From NCBI GenBank assembly GCA_964372375.1, contig CAYJQF010000025.1, positions 1-7,096 of the forward strand: a stretch of DNA of 7,096 nucleotides, read 5' to 3'. The stretch's first letter is position 1. Every line of letters starts with the position of its first letter. Positions 1 through 4,800 of the stretch are shown here, in pieces. Made by a program: the position numbers and the translations under genes. This DNA is from SICV01 sp964372375. GTDB lineage: Archaea; Nanobdellota; Nanobdellia; Pacearchaeales; GW2011-AR1. The notes under the pieces were generated by a model. That model searched no databases. It was not told the origin of the DNA and worked only from the letters and a program-made list of their open reading frames with translations.

Positions 1-129
1 GAGTTTGCTGCAGCAATTAATAGGGATGATATAAGACAGGGAATTACCGAGCTTGGAGTCAATGAAGACGAGCATTTTATGCTGGTTATAAGAGCGTTAG
101 AGAGGCATAAAGCGGAATTGGGATTCTGA
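1..129 (+). CDS. 3' end of a probable HD-superfamily hydrolase (COG2316-like)
   Basis: The frame is open from the first base to a TGA stop at 127-129, giving the last 42 residues of a protein that begins outside the window. The tail reads FAAAINRDDI, then a helix with ELGVNEDEH, and ends in ERHKAELGF. From memory, archaeal predicted HD-superfamily hydrolases of the COG2316 type end this way: an FAagvnRe.i segment, a LGV..(D/E)EH segment and a closing ELGL/F. The catalytic HD motifs would lie upstream, so a metal-dependent phosphohydrolase role is inferred from the tail alone. No poly-T terminator directly follows the stop. The next gene has its own TATA box, so the two are probably transcribed separately. 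The assignment is moderate because only the C-terminus is visible. Confidence 0.55.
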   Translation, partial: EFAAAINRDDIRQGITELGVNEDEHFMLVIRALERHKAELGF

Positions 130-132
130 TTT

Positions 133-187
133 ATGTTAGTTAGTATCATGTCTTTTATGCACTAAGTATCATATGTTAGTAGATACC
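133..187. promoter_or_regulatory. Candidate operator: short direct and inverted repeats upstream of the HEPN-MNT operon
   Basis: The 8-mer ATGTTAGT occurs at 133-140 and again at 173-180. The 8-mer AGTATCAT occurs at 142-149 and at 165-172. GTATC at 166-170 is mirrored by GATAC at 182-186, giving a small dyad with an 11-bp centre. These repeats lie just upstream of the TATA box of the operon. Toxin-antitoxin operons are often autoregulated through such sites, so an operator is plausible. The repeats are short and the region is AT-rich, so chance is not excluded. Confidence 0.35.
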
Positions 188-193
188 ATAAAG

Positions 194-201
194 TTTATAT
201 A
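194..201 (+). promoter_or_regulatory. Archaeal TATA box of the HEPN-MNT operon (leaderless)
   Basis: TTTATATA is centred about 25 bp upstream of the ATG at 223. Archaeal transcription usually starts about 25 bp downstream of the TATA centre, so the transcript should begin at or within a few bases of the start codon. No Shine-Dalgarno-like sequence lies between the box and the ATG, which agrees with leaderless translation. Confidence 0.6.
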
Positions 202-222
202 GTTGGTAACATACTATTCTCT

Positions 223-609
223 ATGAGACTGGAATCGCACAAGGAAGCATTTGAAGTTCATAAAAGAGCTATTTTTAAATGGGCTCTTGAGATAGAAGGA
301 TTAGAAAAATCACAGAGAATAATAGGACTTCATGCACCACGAGGCATTAGTGAGCTTCTTTCTTATTTTCTGCACAAGAAGAATCTTGTTAGTGAGGGTT
401 TCCAGTTAAATCATAGATGGTTTAAAAGCAATAAAGTATTTGACAAGTTACCTGATTTTGAGCGCAAAAAGGAAATTTTGGAGAAAATGACTGCTTTGGA
501 AAATAAATGCGAAGTCTTGAGTTATGGTGCGGAGCGCGGCGCAGCTGAATTAGAAGAAGCAATTTGTCTGTTTAAGGAACTGGAGGAAATCATTACTCAT
601 CTACTATGA
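223..609 (+). CDS. Small helical protein, candidate HEPN/HepT-like partner of the MNT nucleotidyltransferase
   Basis: This 128-residue protein looks almost entirely alpha-helical, lacks membrane segments and is rich in Lys and Glu. A HEPN identity is suggested by its size, its helical nature and its 4-bp overlap (ATGA) with an MNT-type nucleotidyltransferase gene. HEPN proteins paired with MNT proteins are RNase toxins, or substrate-binding partners, held in check by the MNT protein. An R-X4-H motif is present as R32-IIGL-H37. It is near the N-terminus, whereas in characterised HepT it is near residue 100 and reads RX4HXY; here A38-P39 follow instead of X-Tyr. A second conspicuous segment is NHRWFKS at residues 63-69, and YG at 101-102 may also be conserved. 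Start ATG 223 is the first in-frame start after a stop at 163-165 and is about 25 bp from the TATA centre. An archaeal hypothetical protein that is not HEPN remains possible. Confidence 0.6.
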   Translation: MRLESHKEAFEVHKRAIFKWALEIEGLEKSQRIIGLHAPRGISELLSYFLHKKNLVSEGFQLNHRWFKSNKVFDKLPDFERKKEILEKMTALENKCEVLSYGAERGAAELEEAICLFKELEEIITHLL

Positions 610-1220
610 AACGGCACAATTTAATTGCGTATGCATCGAGTTTTACCTCATTCTTGTTGGATACGTTTACCGGGCGGATTGATAGGATACTCCTGTTTGG
701 CTCTGTTGCAAGGGGAGATTTTGATACAGAAAGTGATATAGATGTATTTGTAGACACACCTGAACATAAAGAACAGGAAATTAACAGAATTCTTTCTTTA
801 TTCAAAGAGTCTGAAGTTCATAGGAAATGGGAATTGAAAGGCCTTACTAGCGAACTTTCCTTAAAAGTCGGCAGGCTTGCAGAGTGGAAATTGAGAAGGA
901 GTGTTATTTCCGATGGGGTTCTTCTTTATGGCAAATTTAAGGATATTCCTGAAAAAGTCGAGCACTATCTTTTGCTGAGTTTGTCGTTTGCCCACATACC
1001 GAAGAGCAAGCAAGTTAAGCTATGGAGAAAACTCTACGGTTATAAGCAAAAAGTCGGGAAGAAAATCTATACAACGGAAGGTCTGCTGAGCAAGCTTGAT
1101 GGAAAGAGGCTTGAGGGCGTTAGTATAGTGCCTGTGAAAAACAGCAGGGAAATTATGGCTTTTTTGAAAGAGCATAAAGTAACCTATACGCTGAATGAGA
1201 TGTTCTCTGATACCCTATAA
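606..1220 (+). CDS. MNT-type nucleotidyltransferase with C-terminal extension (candidate antitoxin)
   Basis: The 204-residue product starts with a minimal nucleotidyltransferase domain of the DNA polymerase beta superfamily. The segment LLFGSVARGDFD (residues 29-40) is the GSxARGD nucleotide-binding turn, and SDIDVFVD (43-50) supplies the metal-binding pair D44 and D46. The third carboxylate of the fold is not obvious; E83 in TSELSLKVG is the best candidate. Known MNT antitoxins transfer AMP to a HEPN partner and so silence it, and a similar role is inferred here. MNT proteins are usually about 100-140 residues. This one has roughly 90 more, with a basic patch at about 134-153 (KSKQVKLWRKLYGYKQKV) followed by GKKIYTTEG and a strand-rich end (GVSIVPV). 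That part resembles a possible nucleic-acid or partner-binding module, but I do not recognise it. The start ATG overlaps the upstream stop as ATGA, indicating translational coupling. Confidence 0.85.
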   Translation: MKRHNLIAYASSFTSFLLDTFTGRIDRILLFGSVARGDFDTESDIDVFVDTPEHKEQEINRILSLFKESEVHRKWELKGLTSELSLKVGRLAEWKLRRSVISDGVLLYGKFKDIPEKVEHYLLLSLSFAHIPKSKQVKLWRKLYGYKQKVGKKIYTTEGLLSKLDGKRLEGVSIVPVKNSREIMAFLKEHKVTYTLNEMFSDTL

Positions 1221-1275
1221 GTAAGAAGGGTTGCACATTTGAGGATATAGTTGAGAATGATCCTAATAAATAAAG

Positions 1276-1286
1276 CCTTAAATACT
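1276..1286 (+). promoter_or_regulatory. Archaeal TATA box for the metallopeptidase gene
   Basis: CCTTAAATACT contains TTAAATAC at 1278-1285, about 38 bp before the ATG at 1320. Transcription would be expected to start near 1307, leaving a leader of roughly a dozen bases. The same 11-mer precedes the surface-protein gene at 1779-1789. Confidence 0.55.
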
Positions 1287-1319
1287 TTGATTACATAGAG
1301 CTAAGATACAAAGAGAAAG

Positions 1320-1739
1320 ATGAGATATGAATTTGCGCCTGACCTGCAGGCACGAATGGAGGAGATAGTCCTTAAGCTTGGAATGCACCATATTGCTGTT
1401 GAGCGGGTGAAGTGCTTTCGGAGCAAAGGAAGCAGCACGAAGAGAACGTTAGCACGGTGCCATACGATAGGTAAATTGATGCAAAAAGCAATGGGGGTAA
1501 AGGCGCACTATACAATTGAGTTCCTGGAAAAGTTTGAGAAATTGAATAAGGAGGAGCAGAACAAGGTGCTAATCCATGAATTACTGCACATTCCCAAGAC
1601 GTTTGGCGGTGGATTCAGGCAGCACGACTATGTGTGTGAAGAGCAGGTGGAAGTTATGCATCAGCAGCTGCGGAATCTTCAGGAAACGGAAGAACAGGGT
1701 AAGCGTTTTTCCCTGAAACTGCCTCGCTTTTTTACGTAG
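1320..1739 (+). CDS. Putative zinc metallopeptidase, COG4900-like
   Basis: The 139-residue product carries a zinc-peptidase motif, HELLHIP, at residues 86-92: H86 and H90 would bind zinc and E87 would be the catalytic glutamate. It is followed by KTFGGGFRQHDYV (93-105), where H102 is the likely third ligand. The layout, with an ARC segment (45-47), a helix, then HELLHIPKTF and a glycine-rich turn before a His, matches what I recall of the archaeal predicted metallopeptidases of COG4900 and of phage putative metallopeptidases. No signal peptide or membrane segment is visible, so it should act in the cytoplasm; its substrate is unknown. Cysteines C32, C47 and C106 may be structural. ATG 1320 is the first start after in-frame stops at 1296 and 1302. 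It has its own TATA box and appears monocistronic, with 81 bp to the next gene. Confidence 0.8.
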   Translation: MRYEFAPDLQARMEEIVLKLGMHHIAVERVKCFRSKGSSTKRTLARCHTIGKLMQKAMGVKAHYTIEFLEKFEKLNKEEQNKVLIHELLHIPKTFGGGFRQHDYVCEEQVEVMHQQLRNLQETEEQGKRFSLKLPRFFT

Positions 1740-1755
1740 GGTAACTCTCTTCTTT
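1728..1755 (+). terminator. Possible T-rich archaeal terminator of the metallopeptidase gene
   Basis: A run of six T at 1728-1733 overlaps the last codons, and a pyrimidine-rich stretch (TCTCTTCTTT, 1746-1755) follows the stop. Archaeal RNA polymerase often terminates on T tracts of the coding strand without a hairpin. The tracts are short, so this is weak. Confidence 0.25.
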
Positions 1756-1778
1756 GGCGACGGCAACCTCATGAAAAC

Positions 1779-1789
1779 CCTTAAATACT
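1779..1789 (+). promoter_or_regulatory. Archaeal TATA box for the giant surface-protein gene
   Basis: CCTTAAATACT contains TTAAATAC at 1781-1788. A start site about 25 bp downstream falls near 1810, some 11 bases before the GTG at 1821. The element is identical over 11 bp to the box at 1276-1286. Confidence 0.55.
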
Positions 1790-1820
1790 CTCAAATCGTT
1801 GCTTTATGAAGTAGTTTAGG

Positions 1821-4800
1821 GTGTTATCCTACAAAGTGGTGTATAAAAAGTATATCAAAAGGGGTGGAAAGCTGTACGGTCCATACTTGTATGAAAATAC
1901 GCGTGTTGATGGCTCCGTTATCACTTCGTATGTTGGAAAGTCTTTTGCTGAAAAAAGAAAACTCTGGCTCATTTTTGGTCTTATTAGTCTTTTTGTTCTT
2001 GCTGTAGTATTGCTGCATGTTTTTTACGGTACTGCTCCTACGGGTAGGGTAACTGCTGAGATAGGCCCTGAATATCATCTGGGAGAGCAACTTTCAGGCA
2101 CCTTAAAGTTTAATCTTCGTGAAGGCGAGTTTATTCCCCAGAATTCGAAAGTGACGCTTACGCTGGGAAACCAAGTTAAGGAGCTCTATTTATCAGAAGT
2201 TTCGGTAAAAGCGAAGCTTGCGACTGCTGATTTCTATGCAGAAAACTCTACCCTTGCAGGTCATGGTGATGGATATGGCATTCTTGGTACTAAAGTAGTG
2301 CATCCTGTTGTCTCGTTTGACTTGCTGATTAGCTTACCTACAACTGTGCAGAAAGAAGAAAAGAAAAGCAATGAAAGTGAAAGTGCAGGAACTGCTCCGA
2401 ATGAGAGCAGTACTAGCACTAGTTCTACGGAGGCTCCTGTTCAAGCGACCAGTGAAGGAACAGCGCAAGCAACCGGCCAGGAGAGCAAGGAGCAGAAAAA
2501 GAGCACGTACGAGTCTGGATACGGTTCTTCCCTTACCGGCAAAGTGGTCATTGAAAATGCGTATATCATCACTGGTCATGCCCAGAAAGGAAAGCCGTAC
2601 CTATACAATCTGGAGCCCGGACAGACAGCCGAGCTGGTAAAGGGCAGCGTGAAAGTAAATGAAAGCGAAATGAAAGATAGCCTGGTTAGTCTCAAGGGTA
2701 CCGACACGCAAGTGGAAGCAGCGACGAATTATGAACTTATTGATAAAGGGTATGGAAAGGACTTTTTAGGTGATTATGCGCTTACCATTAAACTTGACCT
2801 GTCTGTTTTCAATGTAAGTGTTGACGCTTCGGAAGTGGCTGTACTATTAACGTATGACAATTCAGTAATTGCTGAAACGAATGCTACAATTAATCTGGCT
2901 GAGCCGCTCCCTCCCACGAATCTGACGAACATAACTGCTGCCAATGAGTCGAATGTGACGACTACAAATGTGACGAATGCTACTGTTCTCAATGGAACCA
3001 TTTCATTGCTTACACCCCTTCCCTTGACGAGGATTGCACGGAATGGTTCTGCTGAGCTTGTATTGAGCGAGTACTTTGCTGGTGCTGAAAACTATAGCTT
3101 TTCTGCATCCCATATTCTTGGTTCAATAGCAGGCGATATTCTAATTCTTAGGCCTGCTGGGAATTTTACCGGCAGCAGCTTAGGCGTAGTGACTGCTTAT
3201 GCAGGCAATGAAAGCTTGGCAAGCAATTCGTTCCCCATTCTTGTTTCTTCAAGTGATATTGTAATTAAGACAGGGAAGTCGCATATTAAGCTCGGAGAGC
3301 CTGTTGAGTGGACTCAGAATATCACTCTTGAAACTGCCCGCAACATTAGTGTCTTATTGCCTGGTGCAGCGAGCAATATTACGGTTACTAAGATTACCAA
3401 CGCGGGCGAGGAAGTTGTTTCTGCTTCGGTGACGGATGCTGCCGGCTCTTCCATAACTGCCCAGGTTGTTGCTGAGATTCACTTATCCAAGGATCCGCTT
3501 CTCATTCGCTGGTTGAAAGCATTGTTCCGTGCGATTACTGGTAGGGCAATTGATGCTCCTGTTGAACCAGTGGTTGCTAAAACCTCTCCTAAAAGCGAAG
3601 GAGCAGTGGTACTGGGTGATGATATGGTGGTTGCTGAAGGGGTCGGGGCTGACCTTGCTCAAGCGATTGTGGTTGCTCTGGATGCTACGGTAAAAAAATA
3701 TTCTCTGACGTATCTTACGCCTGGTCCTAAAGCATTTGAGAAGAAAGTAGCGCATGGCAAGCAGGTGATTATTTCCGCACCTGACGAGCTGAAGTATACT
3801 GATGTCTTAGCCTTTACCAACATTAGTGAAGTTATATCAGTCGGCCAGGAGTCTAAAATTCAGGTATATTGGGTGGAGAATAAGACCACGGTGCCGTTTG
3901 ATGCCTATGATTTGAATGGCAATGGCAAGATTGATTATATTGAGTGGAACGTCCCGTATTTAAGCAACCAGACGTTTGAGATTATCTACATTACCAAGGC
4001 GCTGCATTTAGACGAGAATAGAACTTTTATTGCAGATGTGTTTGACTTTGTGAAGAGCAGAGACGATAACTTTACGACGATTCCTGCTGAGCATTATCTG
4101 CGGGTCACCTTTGAGACGAATTTGACGGCAAGCAGGGATATTACCATCTATGCAAAGAGCAATACAACAAATGCTTCCGTGCAGGTGTATGAGTACAATG
4201 GAACACAGCTCCTTGCTGATTTTGGCGTCATCAGCAATGACAGCATGTATAAAATCTACTTGTCTAATTTGTCAGCGAGCCAGGACACCTTTGACTTGAA
4301 GACAACCGGCGGTGCCGTTGACTTTGATTATGTGGTTGACCCTGATATTAGTGGATGCGGGACTCTTGATAATAATAGCGTCACCTATACGTTAACAGGA
4401 AATGTTGCCAGCACGGCCGGCTGTTTTACGATTACTGGAAATGATACCATTCTTGATTGTCAGGGATTTAATGTAACTTATACTGGTTCTGCTTCTGCAG
4501 TTTCAATAATTTTAGTTCCTAATAGTGGTAATGCAGCAAACAGGTTCACAAATATAACTATTCAAAATTGTGTTATTATAACTTCTTTAGCTAGTGTTAG
4601 TTCTATCAGAGGTATCTTTCTTGCTACTTCAGCATATACGACCATTTTGAATAATACAATTTACATGAATGGTACAACTGGTAATTCAGGAATAGTGGTA
4701 AGTGGAAGTGCACATAATGTTACTATTGTGAATAATACTGTTTATTCACGTGCTACGACAACTGATAATCTCGGTATTGGCACTGATACCAGCCAACCTC

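Noticed and set aside
593..805. Minus-strand 70-codon frame
   Set aside because: It is antisense to the GSxARGD/SDID region of the nucleotidyltransferase and has no promoter or domain of its own.
1581..1772. Minus-strand 63-codon frame
   Set aside because: It is antisense to the end of the metallopeptidase, whose HELLH motif makes the + strand the true coding strand.
1824..2090. Open frame on the minus strand, 88 codons
   Set aside because: It lies opposite the start and anchor of the large surface-protein gene, shows no recognisable domain and reads as a shadow of the + strand codons.
2371..2640. 89-codon + strand frame rich in Arg and Lys
   Set aside because: It is an alternative frame through the low-complexity linker of the surface protein. 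Its basic composition follows from reading GAA/AGC/AAG-rich DNA in the wrong phase.
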